Origin: Polaromonas sp. P2-4
GTDB taxonomy: Bacteria > Pseudomonadota > Gammaproteobacteria > Burkholderiales > Burkholderiaceae_C
NCBI GenBank assembly: GCA_024703855.1
Contig: CP087965.1
Coordinates: forward strand, 2,720,001-2,784,000
Direction: 5' to 3'
DNA: 64,000 bases
Positions 11,086 through 19,718 of the stretch are shown here, piece after piece. The notes beneath the pieces are model-generated. The model saw only the letters and a list, made by a program, of their open reading frames with translations. It ran no database searches and was not told the DNA's origin. Positions within the stretch are counted from its first letter, which is position 1; every line of letters begins with the position of its first letter. The position numbers were made by a program, and so were the translations under genes.

Positions 11086-11172
11086 TGTGCAAGCACTCTT
11101 CCACTTCTCGCAAGTGCGGCGCCGAGCGTTCTTCAGCACATCGAGAAATGGCTTCCAGGCGCCGAGCTCCTT
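11086..11172 (-). pseudogene. Stump of HAD hydrolase gene
   Basis: Minus-strand translation gives ELGAWKPFLDVLKNARRRTCEKWKSACT. This matches residues of the intact HAD at 33805 (VLGAWKPYVDVLKN..NRTCKKWKIKCT). About 29 codons survive, with no start, nucleophile or second domain. In the other copy the order is HAD-FAD oxidase-receptor. Here the oxidase and most of the HAD are gone, so copy 1 is a partly deleted duplicate. Confidence 0.8.
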
Positions 11173-11249
11173 GGACACGGCCGGCGATGGCCCCACCGCA
11201 ACGCTGATGCTCACAGTGTGAACCCATGACAAGCGATCGATCGCGGCTT

Positions 11250-12290
11250 TCAGCCGCAAAATTTGCGCATCGCGCGCAGCCAGTTGCCGCCAACCAGTGC
11301 CGCAACGTCGTCGGCCGAATAACCGCGGTCGAACAGTCCTTGCGTGAAGTTCGGCAGCTTGCGCACTGACTCGACGCCGATCGGGTACGACTGGCGGCCA
11401 AACGCCGACAGCGGACCGAAGATGTCGGGGGCGGCGCGTGCGCCAGGTCACCACGCTGGGCGGCGCCACCACCGTGGCCTGTTCCTGGAACGCCTCGACA
11501 TAATCCATGCCGATGCCGACATGGTCGACCCCCACCAGCCTGACGAAGTGGTCGACGTGGTCCAGCAGATCGTCCAGGGTCGGCGTCTGGTCGGACAGCG
11601 ATTGCGGCAGGCCACACACACCGATCATCCCGCCCTTGGCGGCCATGGCCTTGACCGTTACGTCGGTTGTGTTGCGGCCGTTGGCGCGCGCAGCGTCACT
11701 GTTCGAATGGGTGCATACCGGCGCGCGTGCCAGCACGGTGGCCTCGGCGCGTGCGGTGGCCGCAGTGCGACAGGTCGAGCATCAGGGGCAATGTGTTGGC
11801 CAACGCGATCAGTTCCTCACCGAGGTAAGTGAGGCCTGCGTCGCGTTTCTCGCCGCAGCCGTCGCCCAGCGCGTTGGCCGTGGTGTAAGCCAGACCGAGG
11901 AAGCGCAGGCCCATGCGTGTCATGGCCTCCAGGCGCCAGAACTGGTCTGAGTCCTCGATCATGCTGGCGCCCTGGGTGCCGATCACGATGCCGAGCTTGC
12001 CCTTCTCCTGCGCTACCAGTACGTCGTTGGCGGTCTTGCACAGCATCAGCAGCGGGCTCTTGTTGATCTTGGACAGATGGCGCTCGAAGTTGTGCAGCGT
12101 CTTGTCCCAGTTTTCCTCCAGCGAAGGTCACGTTGGCGGCGTTGACACCGCCTTCGAGAGCGCGCTGGGCATATTTCTCGTCGAGCACATAGGCGATCGC
12201 CAGGCCGTCGAACACGAGGCTGGTTTCGTGGAAGTGGCGAGTCTGGTCGTCAGCGATCAGGGCTTCAGCGGGATGGGCGGTAACGGACAT
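11250..12290 (-). CDS. Membrane dipeptidase, peptidase family M19 (three frameshifts)
   Basis: The start ATG at 12290 reads MSVTAHPAEALIADDQTRHFHETSLVFDGLAIAYVLD. Shifts at about 12122, 11772 and 11432 (the last two by a lost CG pair) link ENWDKTLHNFERHLSKI, LMLDLSHCGHRT, CTHSNSDAARA, GVDHVGIGMDY and the end GGNWLRAMRKFCG. These are the family's zinc-site blocks, including the SHCG and HSN histidines. The corrected length is about 345-350 residues. It sits between the FAD subunit gene and the transporter receptor, which suggests uptake and cleavage of a dipeptide-like or amide-linked substrate before oxidation (inference). Confidence 0.85.
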
Positions 12291-12319
12291 GGGGAACTCC
12301 AGAAGAAAATGGTTTGAAA

Positions 12320-13504
12320 TCAGGCAGCGGCCTTCGCCGGTGCCGAAGAGTTGTAGCCCGCGCTCGGTGGCGAGGCGGTAAAACGCTGGATGTGAAAGGG
12401 TTCAATGGGCGTGCTGGTGGCACCGGTATCTATCAGCTCGGCCATGACGTCGCCGACGCCGGGGCCGAGCTGGAAGCCATGCCCGCAGAAACCGAAGGCG
12501 TAGTACAGGCCACTGATACGGGCGCTAGGACCCATCACCGGCAGCTCGTCGCGCATATAGCCTTCGATGCCGCTCCATGTGCGCAGCACCTGCAGCTTGC
12601 CCAGACCCGGCGCCAGCCGGCGCAGTTCGCGCAACTGGCGCAGCGTGTTCTCGGGCAGCACATAGGCGCGCTTCAGGTCCGGGTAGGCCGGGCCGCGCAG
12701 ACCGCCGCCGAACACGATGTTGCCGCGCTTGACCTGACGAAAGTACACCACCTCGTGCGGCACCTTGGACGACACACCCACCACCGGAATGATTCCATAG
12801 GGCATGGGCTCGGTGACGCCCATCGTGGGGCCGTGCGGCGTCATCGGCACCGGCTCGCCAAAGGCGGCTGACAGCTTGTCGCCCCAAGCGCCGGCGCAGA
12901 TCAGCGCCGCCGGGGCGCGCACCGTGCGGCCGTCAGCGGTCTGCACGCGGAAGTCTTCGCCTTCCTTCTCGACCGACAGCACCTCGCAGTTCTCCATCAC
13001 CTGCGCGCCTTCGCGCTTTGCCGCGCGGCCGAAGGCTGGCGCCGCCAGACGGGGGTTGGCATGCCCATCGTTGGGCGAATAGGAGCCGGAAATTACTTCC
13101 GGGCCGAAAAACGGGAAGCGGCGGCGGAAATCGCTGCCGCCGATGATCTCGAGATCAAGGCCCCAGCCGCGCGCGTCGGTGGCGTACTTCTCGACCACCG
13201 CGGCCTGCGTCTCGTCGTAGACACTGCGCACATGGCCGGTGGCCAGGAACTCGGCGTCGTCGCCTATCAGTGCTTTCATTTGGCCCCAGATGGCGCGCGA
13301 GCGATGTGCCAATGGCAACTGCGGCAGGAAGCGCCCCTGCCGGCGCACGTTGCCGAAGTTCACGCCGCTGGCTTGCTGGCCCACCAGGCCGCGTTCGAGC
13401 AGGATCACCGAGCGGCCGCGCTTGCGCAGGAAGAAGGCGCTGGATGCGCCCATCAGGCCGGCGCCGATGATGACCACGTCAGCTCTCAAGTCTTGGCCCA
13501 TCAT
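12320..13504 (-). CDS. FAD-dependent oxidoreductase, DAO family (dehydrogenase beta subunit), copy 1
   Basis: This intact 394-residue protein of the HcnC/OoxB/LhpB type is the catalytic FAD subunit of a heterotrimeric amine dehydrogenase. It has a DVVIIGAGLMGASSA Rossmann motif, GVNFGNVRRQGR flavin contacts and a C-terminal GLYYAFGFCGHGFQLGP. Its start overlaps the alpha-subunit stop (ATGA at 13504-13501). Related complexes act on opines, D-hydroxyproline or glycine; which of these applies cannot be decided from sequence. Confidence 0.88.
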   Translation of the reverse strand: MMGQDLRADVVIIGAGLMGASSAFFLRKRGRSVILLERGLVGQQASGVNFGNVRRQGRFLPQLPLAHRSRAIWGQMKALIGDDAEFLATGHVRSVYDETQAAVVEKYATDARGWGLDLEIIGGSDFRRRFPFFGPEVISGSYSPNDGHANPRLAAPAFGRAAKREGAQVMENCEVLSVEKEGEDFRVQTADGRTVRAPAALICAGAWGDKLSAAFGEPVPMTPHGPTMGVTEPMPYGIIPVVGVSSKVPHEVVYFRQVKRGNIVFGGGLRGPAYPDLKRAYVLPENTLRQLRELRRLAPGLGKLQVLRTWSGIEGYMRDELPVMGPSARISGLYYAFGFCGHGFQLGPGVGDVMAELIDTGATSTPIEPFHIQRFTASPPSAGYNSSAPAKAAA

Positions 13505-14889
13505 GCGTCTCCCGTCGTCGCTTCGAGGGCCGCCATCAGCAGCGGCTTGACAGGCGCCTGGCCCCTGAGCCGACCTACCACCTCGATCGGCACGCCGGCC
13601 GCATGCGCCACGATTTCGGCCGCGGCATGGCCGCAGTACCGACCCTGGCAGCGGCCCATGCCGACCCGGCTGAAGGCCTTGGTGCGGTTCAGCTCGCAGC
13701 CGCCCAGCTCGGTGACGACGCGCCGCAGTTCGCCGGCGGTGATGGTTTCGCAGCGGCAGACTACTGCCGCGTCGGGCAGCGCAGCCGCCTGCTCGTGCGG
13801 CCAGGGGAAAGCCTGAATCAGCCCTCGGCGGAAACGGTCCATCTTCTCCAGCGTGCGGCGCAGCACCGTGATCTTGTCCTGCGGCACCGGGTGGCCGAGG
13901 TCGGACAGCACGGCCAGCGCAGCCAGGCGGCCTGCGGCCTCGGCCCCGTCAGCGCCAAGGATGCGCGCACCGTCGCCGGCCAGGTAGACACCGGCCACGC
14001 TGCTGCGGCCGTCGACATCGATCTTGGGCAGCCACTGTCTCGACTCGACGTCAAAGCGGAACTCGCACTGCGCCAGGTCGGCGAGCTGGGTTTCGGCGCG
14101 CAGGTGGTAGCCGAGGCTTACCGCATCGCAGTCAAAGCCCAGCTCGCGGCCCTTGCCATCGCGCACCACCACGCCCTGCACGCCAGCCTCGGGCGTGCCC
14201 TTGATGCGCAACGGCGTCACGCCGGTGTGCACCGCGACGCCGGCCTTGCGCAGCGCGGCGGTCAACAGCATGCCCTTGATCAGCACGTCGGGCCGGGCTG
14301 CCAGCGCGGGCAAGGCACGCAGGCGCCGGCTGAAGGCCGAGGTGTCGAGCACGGCGAGCACCCTGGCGCCAGCCTTCACGTACTGCGAGGCCACCAGGTA
14401 GAGCAGCGGCCCGGTGCCCATGAAGACCACACGCCGACCGATCGCGCAGGCTTGGGATTTGAGCGCAATCTGCGCCGCACCGAGGCTGTAGCAGCCGGCC
14501 AGGTTCCAGCCTTCGACCGGCATCAGGCGGTCAGTGGCCCCACTGCATGCGACCAGCGCGTCATAGCGCAGCGTCTGCGGGTGGGTGTGGTCATGCACCA
14601 CGTGCAGGGTGCCTGCCGTCACGTTCCAGGCCAGCGTCTCGGGCCGGTAGTCAATCTTCGGGCGCAGCGTCTCGAAGCTGCGGTGCAAGTCCTCAGCCTT
14701 GGCCGCTTCGGTGCCGTACAGCGCGGCATAGGCTCGCTTGAAGCCTTCAGGCTGGCGGCGGTAAATCTGCCCGCCGTCGCGTCGGCCTTCCTCAATCAAG
14801 ATGGGCTTGAGGCCCGCCTCGACCAGCGTCTGTGCGCATCGCACGCCGGCCGGCCCGGCGCCGACGATGATCACGCGTGGGTGGGCCAT
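13501..14889 (-). CDS. FAD/NAD(P)-binding oxidoreductase with C-terminal Fe-S domain (alpha subunit), copy 1
   Basis: This intact 462-residue protein resembles HcnB, OoxA and LhpE. It has an N-terminal GAGPAGVRCAQ FAD motif, a second dinucleotide fold (GTGPLLYLVASQYVKAGA) and a C-terminal BFD-like region with VCRCETITAGEL and GMGRCQGRYCGH cysteines that can hold a [2Fe-2S] cluster. It overlaps the small Fe-S gene by 19 bases, exactly as in copy 2. It likely passes electrons from the DAO subunit onward. Confidence 0.88.
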   Translation of the reverse strand: MAHPRVIIVGAGPAGVRCAQTLVEAGLKPILIEEGRRDGGQIYRRQPEGFKRAYAALYGTEAAKAEDLHRSFETLRPKIDYRPETLAWNVTAGTLHVVHDHTHPQTLRYDALVACSGATDRLMPVEGWNLAGCYSLGAAQIALKSQACAIGRRVVFMGTGPLLYLVASQYVKAGARVLAVLDTSAFSRRLRALPALAARPDVLIKGMLLTAALRKAGVAVHTGVTPLRIKGTPEAGVQGVVVRDGKGRELGFDCDAVSLGYHLRAETQLADLAQCEFRFDVESRQWLPKIDVDGRSSVAGVYLAGDGARILGADGAEAAGRLAALAVLSDLGHPVPQDKITVLRRTLEKMDRFRRGLIQAFPWPHEQAAALPDAAVVCRCETITAGELRRVVTELGGCELNRTKAFSRVGMGRCQGRYCGHAAAEIVAHAAGVPIEVVGRLRGQAPVKPLLMAALEATTGDA

Positions 14890-15182
14890 GACACCTCCGG
14901 TGGGTTGGTGACAATGCGCAAGCCTTCGCGCACGGCGGTGGTGCAGGCGCGCAGCCGCTCACCCTCTTCGGTCCAGACCCAGCAGTCCTGGCAGGCGCCC
15001 ATCAGGCAGAAGCCCGATCGCACGCCGTCGCCGAATTCAGAGTGACGCAAATGACCGACATGGCCGAGCAGCGCGACCATCAAGGTGTCACCTTCGAGCG
15101 CGCTGATCGTGCGGCCGTTGGCCTGCAGCTGGACCGATGCGCGAGCCGTCTCGGTGAGGCGGATGAAACGCCCCGCGTTCAT
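14871..15182 (-). CDS. (2Fe-2S)-binding small subunit, copy 1
   Basis: This 103-residue HcnA/OoxC/LhpF-type ferredoxin-like subunit carries CLMGACQDCWVW and a downstream RACTT cysteine, the plant-type [2Fe-2S] pattern. It is first in a minus-strand operon: Fe-S, alpha, beta, dipeptidase, transporter receptor. The LysR gene at 15304 is divergent across a 121-bp promoter region, so that regulator probably controls the operon. Confidence 0.88.
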   Translation of the reverse strand: MNAGRFIRLTETARASVQLQANGRTISALEGDTLMVALLGHVGHLRHSEFGDGVRSGFCLMGACQDCWVWTEEGERLRACTTAVREGLRIVTNPPEVSWPTHA

Positions 15183-15265
15183 GCGGAGCTGCCGCCGTGG
15201 CGGTGAGGTAAGAAGTTCATGGAAACAATTCTGGACCGCGTCATGCTGCAGGCCAATATCAATTG

Positions 15266-15294
15266 TTGTGTAATGCCAAACCCTTGGTTATAGT
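15266..15294 (+). promoter_or_regulatory. Putative promoter of the LysR gene
   Basis: TTGTGT (15266-15271) and TATAGT (15289-15294) are 17 bases apart, nine bases upstream of the LysR start. The shared divergent region also holds ATCAATTGTTGTG, a plausible LysR-type site, but no clean palindrome stands out. Confidence 0.5.
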
Positions 15295-15303
15295 GGCCGG
15301 GTC

Positions 15304-16197
15304 ATGAACGCCCGCCAGCTCGAAGTCTTCCGCGCCATCATGCGCAACCGCTCATTAACCGCAGCCGCCGAGTCGCTGCACGTCTCGCAGCCGGCAGTGA
15401 GCAAGGTGCTGCGCCACTTCGAGATTCAGATCGGCTACAAGCTGTTCGAGCGCCTCGGCGGGCGACTGGTGCCGACAGCTGAGGCACAACTGCTGTATCG
15501 CGACGCCGACCGCATATTTCGAGAGATCGTGGTGCTCCAGGGACTGTCGGACCGCATCCGCGACAAACAACTCGGCCTGCTGCGCGTAGGTGCCAGCGCG
15601 CCGCCGACCTTTGCCTTGCTGCCGCATGCGATTGAGCGCTTCCGCCAGCGCAACCCCGAGCTGCGCGTTGTGCTGCAAACCCTGTCGGCAGAGGCCATCG
15701 ACGAACACATCCTGGTCGGTGACATCGACCTCGGCGTGACGATGCAGCAATCGGTCGAACCGCAAATCCGTTGCGAGTCGCTGGGCAAGGCCGCCATCGT
15801 CGTGGTCATGCGCGACGACTCGCCGCTGGCCAATCTCAAGGTCGTAACGCCGGCCGATCTGGCCGGACAGGTGCTGATCAGCTACGGCGTCAATACGCGG
15901 GTAGGCGCCTTGCTCGAAGTGGCATTTGCCGAAGCCGGCGTCGAGCGCCAGGTGCAGATTGAAATCTCGCTATCGATCGGCGCTCTGCCTCTGGTGCAGC
16001 GCGGGCTCGGCGTGGCGCTCGTCGATGGACTGGTGCCGTGGACAAGCTACGGCGCACTCGAGGTGCGGCCGTTCCGCCCGGAAGTGTCGCTGGAGATTGT
16101 GCTGTCGACCAGCGCTTTGCGACCGCAGACGCGCTATGGCCGCGAATTCGCGCGCGACCTGCGCGCTGCCGTGACCGAGCTGTCGCGACGCGGCTGA
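15304..16197 (+). CDS. LysR-family transcriptional regulator
   Basis: This intact 297-residue regulator starts MNARQLEVFRAIMRNRSLTAAAESLHVSQPAVSK, a standard winged helix-turn-helix, followed by the ligand-binding domain (VGASAPPTFALLPHAIERF). It lies between the two tandem dehydrogenase modules, divergent from copy 1 and convergent with copy 2. It resembles LysR proteins next to opine and amino-acid catabolic genes. It may sense the substrate of the dehydrogenases (inference). Confidence 0.9.
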   Translation: MNARQLEVFRAIMRNRSLTAAAESLHVSQPAVSKVLRHFEIQIGYKLFERLGGRLVPTAEAQLLYRDADRIFREIVVLQGLSDRIRDKQLGLLRVGASAPPTFALLPHAIERFRQRNPELRVVLQTLSAEAIDEHILVGDIDLGVTMQQSVEPQIRCESLGKAAIVVVMRDDSPLANLKVVTPADLAGQVLISYGVNTRVGALLEVAFAEAGVERQVQIEISLSIGALPLVQRGLGVALVDGLVPWTSYGALEVRPFRPEVSLEIVLSTSALRPQTRYGREFARDLRAAVTELSRRG

Positions 16198-16327
16198 CGC
16201 CCTTCCACAAGAACGTGCAAGCCGCCCGGCGCGAGGTCCGGTCCCGAAGTGAATACGCCGCGAGCGATGGCATCACGTTCGGTCTTGGCGAACCACAGCG
16301 CCAGCTGGCTGAGCCAGTGTTGGCTGC

Positions 16328-17462
16328 TCAGGCCTGAGCAAATCGCCCGATGGAAAACGCCTCGATTGGCGTCACCGTCTTGCCGGTGGCCAGCAGTTCT
16401 GCCATGGTCTCGCCGACGCCCAGGCTGATCGCAAAACCTTCGCCGTTAAAACCAAACGCATAGTGCAGGCCGGGCACACGCGCGCTCGGGCCCATCACCG
16501 GGCGCGAGTCGCCGACATAACCCTCGATGCCGCTCCAGACGCGCAGCAATTGCAGCTTGGCCAGGGCCGGCACAAAACGCCGGAGCTCGCGGAACTGGCG
16601 CAAGGTGTTGTCCGGCCTGACGCCGGCACGGATTGTTTCGGTTGATGCCGGGCCTTTCAGCCCGCCGCCAAACACGATGTTGCCGCGTGTGATTTGACGG
16701 AAGTACAAACCCTCTTCTTCGACAGGCGTTGACACGCCTATCGACGGGCCAATCGCATACGGCACCGGCTCGGTCACGCCCATCTGCGGGCCGCGCGCCT
16801 CCATGGGCACGGGCTCATTAAAGGCCGCTGCCAGCTTGTCCGACCAGGCGCCGCTGGCGACCAGCAGTTGCGCTGCTCTAAAGGCTTTGCCGGCTGCGGT
16901 GTGGGCAACAAAATCATCACCGATCTTTTCAATATGCACGACTTCCTGGTGCTCCAGGATGTCGGCGCCGGGCGCTGCGCGCAGCGCGGCCAAAGGCCGG
17001 GCCGGCCAGGCGCGGATTGGCATGGCCGTCCAGTGGCGAGAGGGAACCCGCCACCACTTCCTTGCTGAAAAAACCATAGCGCTCGCGCAGCATGTCGGCG
17101 CTCAACAACTCCAGGTCCAGGCCCATGGGGCGCACCAGCCTGGCATGCTCTTCGAGTTTGGCGGCTTGTTCGTGGGTGTAGCAGACACGCAAGTGGCCCA
17201 GCGGCGAAAACTCTATGTCTTCGCCCAGCAGGCTTTTGACGCGGCCCCAGACCGCATGCGCGGTTGGCCAGCGGCATTTGTTCCAGCGCGCGGCCCTGGC
17301 GCCGCACATTGCCGAAGTTGGTGCCGCTGGCTTGCCGGCCTATCAGCTCGCGTTCAAGCAAGGTCACGCCAAGGCCGTAGTGATGGCGCAAAAGAAAGCC
17401 GTGGTCACGCCCATCAGGCCGCCGCCAATAATCAATACATCGCTGCGTTGGTCCTGGCTCAT
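16328..17462 (-). CDS. FAD-dependent oxidoreductase, DAO family (beta subunit), copy 2 (frameshifted)
   Basis: This second copy is homologous to the gene at 12320. The start ATG at 17462 gives MSQDQRSDVLIIGGGLMGVTTAF. A T is missing at about 17385, a GC pair at about 17268 (in CGCGCAT), and there is a third slip near 17000. Corrected text includes RQASGTNFGNVRRQGR, HLRVCYTHEQAAKLEEHA, GPQMGVTEPVPYAIGP and YAFGFNGEGFAISLG. The C-terminal half is clean to the stop at 16328. Corrected length is about 378 residues. The start overlaps the alpha-subunit stop, as in copy 1. Confidence 0.85.
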
Positions 17463-18850
17463 GGCTGCACATCCATTAACAGCGGTTTAACGGGCGCTTG
17501 TGAGCGTAGCCGCCCGACATCTTCAATCGGGACACGCGCCGCATGGGCCACCACTTCTGCCGCCGCATGGCCGCAATAACGGCCCTGGCAACGCCCCATG
17601 CCGACGCGGCAAAAGGCTTTGGCGCGGTTGATTTCCTGGCTCTCCATCTCGTGCACCGAGCGGCGCAATTCGCCGGCGGTCACGGCTTCGCAGCGGCACA
17701 CCACGGCCGCATCGGGCAGCGTGGCGGCCTGTTGGTGTGGCCACGGAAAAGCGCGCGCCAGGCCTTCGCGGAAATTGTTCATGGTGTTCAAGGTGCTGCG
17801 CAGTCCCGGCGCCTGCTCCTTGAACAGCGTGCGGCCCTGGCCATGGCCCAGGTCGTGCAGGGCTGCCAGTGCGGCCAGCCGGCCTGCAGCCTCGGCGCCG
17901 TCCGCGCCCAGCAGGCGTGCGCCGTCGCCGGCCAGATAGATGCCGGCTACGCTGCTGCGGCCATCGCCGTCCATGCGCGGCAGCCATTGCCGGCTCAAGG
18001 CATCAAACACAAAGTCGCAGCCCGCCAGATCGGCGAGCTGTGTTTCCGCGCGCAAGTGGTAACCGAGCGCCACGGCATCGCATGGGATGGTTTGTTTGTT
18101 GCCATGGGCGTCGCGCAGCGTGATGCCGCTGACGCCGCTGTCGGGCGCGCCTTCAACACGCAAGGGCGTGATGCCTTGCCAGACCTTGACGCCCGAGCGC
18201 CGCAGCGAGGCGATCAGCCCCAGGCCACGCAGCAGCAGGCGCGGGCGCGCCAGCAAACCGCGCAGTGCGGCCAGCGGCGGCAGGGCCGGCGAGGTGTCGA
18301 GCACGGCTTCGACGTTGGCGCCGGCCTTCACATATTGCGCGGCCACCAGGTACAGCAGCGGCCCGGTGCCGGTAAACACCACGCTGGCGCCAATCGAGCA
18401 GGCTTGCGACTTGAGCGCAATCTGCGACGCGCCCAGGCTGTAGCAACCGGCCAGGTTCCAGCCTTCGACCGGCATCAACCTGTCGGTCGCGCCGCTGCAG
18501 ATGATCAGCGCGTCATACGCCAGGCTTTGCGCCTGGCCATGGCGCGCGGTATGCAGCATGCCGGGGATGAGGTTCCAGCTCAGGGTTTCGCTGCGGTAAT
18601 CGATTTTTTCGCGCAGCGCATCAAAGTCCTGGTGCAGGGACTGGGCCTTGCCGGCTTCGCTGCCGTACAACGTTGCGTAAGAGCGTTTAAAACCTTCGGG
18701 CTGGCGGCGGTAGATCTGCCCGCCGTCGCGCCTGCCCTCGTCAATCACGATGGGCCGCAGGCCGGCTTCTGCCAGTGCCTGGGCTGCGCGTATGCCGGCG
18801 GGACCTGCGCCCACGACGATGACTTGCGGGTTCACGGGTGTTGCGGCCAT
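17459..18850 (-). CDS. FAD/NAD(P)-binding oxidoreductase (alpha subunit), copy 2
   Basis: This intact protein is about 463 residues and parallels the gene at 13501. I place the start at the ATG at 18850 (MAATPVNPQVIVVGAGPAGIRAAQ); the open frame further upstream belongs to the Fe-S gene after a slip. The C-terminal VCRCEAVTAGEL and GMGRCQGRYCGH cysteine motifs are conserved. It is diverged from copy 1 at many positions, so the duplication is not recent, and the two complexes may have different substrates. Confidence 0.88.
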   Translation of the reverse strand: MAATPVNPQVIVVGAGPAGIRAAQALAEAGLRPIVIDEGRRDGGQIYRRQPEGFKRSYATLYGSEAGKAQSLHQDFDALREKIDYRSETLSWNLIPGMLHTARHGQAQSLAYDALIICSGATDRLMPVEGWNLAGCYSLGASQIALKSQACSIGASVVFTGTGPLLYLVAAQYVKAGANVEAVLDTSPALPPLAALRGLLARPRLLLRGLGLIASLRRSGVKVWQGITPLRVEGAPDSGVSGITLRDAHGNKQTIPCDAVALGYHLRAETQLADLAGCDFVFDALSRQWLPRMDGDGRSSVAGIYLAGDGARLLGADGAEAAGRLAALAALHDLGHGQGRTLFKEQAPGLRSTLNTMNNFREGLARAFPWPHQQAATLPDAAVVCRCEAVTAGELRRSVHEMESQEINRAKAFCRVGMGRCQGRYCGHAAAEVVAHAARVPIEDVGRLRSQAPVKPLLMDVQP

Positions 18851-19156
18851 GTCGCCTCCGGGGTGCGGGTGCTGATGACCATGCCGGCTTGCGCGGGTGT
18901 GGTGCAGGCGCGCAGGCGTTGCCCGGTCTGGTCCCAGACCCAGCAGTCCTGGCAGGCGCCCATGAGGCAAAAACCGGCACGTGTGCCGTCGCCGAATTCT
19001 GAATCGCGCACGCGTTTTCCATGGCTTAGCAAGGCCACCAGCAGCGTGTCGCCTTCCAGCGCTGGCGCTGGCGCCGTCAATTTGCAGGGTGATGGCGGGG
19101 CGGCCGGTTTCGGCCAGGCGGACAAAGCGCGCTTGGGAGCTGGTGGAAGAAGGCAT
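18832..19156 (-). CDS. (2Fe-2S)-binding small subunit, copy 2 (one frameshift)
   Basis: The start ATG at 19156 (MPSSTSSQARFVRLAETG) leads to a break at about 19065. There GGCGCGCC appears to have lost a CG pair. After correction it reads PALEGDTLLVALLSHG and ends with CLMGACQDCWVW, RACTT and the stop at 18832. The cysteine pattern equals copy 1, and the 19-base overlap with the alpha gene is identical. The next gene upstream on this strand is an aminotransferase-Lrp pair. Confidence 0.85.
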
Positions 19157-19190
19157 GCAAAAAGGAGTGATGAAAGCCTTGGGGCGGGCC

Positions 19191-19685
19191 TCAGGCTGAA
19201 GGGTCTATGAGCCGCTCTATCGGATAGTGCGGCTTGATGAAAGGGGACTTGATGACAATAAAACTGAAGTACTTCTCAATGCCGATATTGCGTTCGAGCA
19301 GGCCTTCAATAATGCTTTGGTAGTGGTTGACGCCGCGCGTCGTGAACTTGAGCAGGTAGTCGTAACCGCCGCTGACCAGATGGCATTCCAGGATCTCGTC
19401 GATTTCGCGGATCGCCAGCTCAAAACGCACAAAGTCCTCGCGCCTGTGGTCGGCCAGCGTGACCTCGGTGAACACCGTCAGCATCTCGGCCAGTTTGTCG
19501 AGTTTGAGCTGCGCACCATAACTCGCGATGTACCCGGCTTTCTCCAGCCGCTTGACGCGTATCAGGCAGGGGCTGGGCGACAAACCGACCGCATCGGCCA
19601 GATCCACATTGGTGATGCGGCCGTTTTTTTGCAGCTGGCAAAGGATGCGGATGTCGAGGCGGTCGAGTTTGAGGTTGGTAGTCAT
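19191..19685 (-). CDS. Lrp/AsnC-family regulator, copy A
   Basis: This intact 164-residue protein has an N-terminal helix-turn-helix (RLDIRILCQLQKNGRITNVDLADAVGLSPSPC) and a C-terminal RAM ligand domain (ECHLVSGGYDYLLKF). It is encoded immediately downstream of a class III aminotransferase. This fits a local amino-acid-responsive switch of the catabolic genes. It is clearly related to, but not a near-copy of, the Lrp pair at 21562 and 25148. Confidence 0.9.
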   Translation of the reverse strand: MTTNLKLDRLDIRILCQLQKNGRITNVDLADAVGLSPSPCLIRVKRLEKAGYIASYGAQLKLDKLAEMLTVFTEVTLADHRREDFVRFELAIREIDEILECHLVSGGYDYLLKFTTRGVNHYQSIIEGLLERNIGIEKYFSFIVIKSPFIKPHYPIERLIDPSA

Positions 19686-19718
19686 AGGCCTGATTTTGCG
19701 CCACAGCCGCCGTTTGTT

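Noticed and set aside
9428..11221. 597-codon open frame on the plus strand
   Set aside because: It lies wholly opposite the receptor gene; its His/Arg/Val-rich text is the usual antisense shadow of high-GC coding DNA.
13603..15045. 480-codon plus-strand frame opposite the alpha subunit
   Set aside because: Antisense shadow with no domain; the same effect recurs at 17543-19210 and 19528-21072.
16198..16327. Small minus-strand coding scrap between LysR and the second DAO gene
   Set aside because: The text (HWLSQLALWFAKTERDAI) is protein-like, but it is too short and unrecognised to call.
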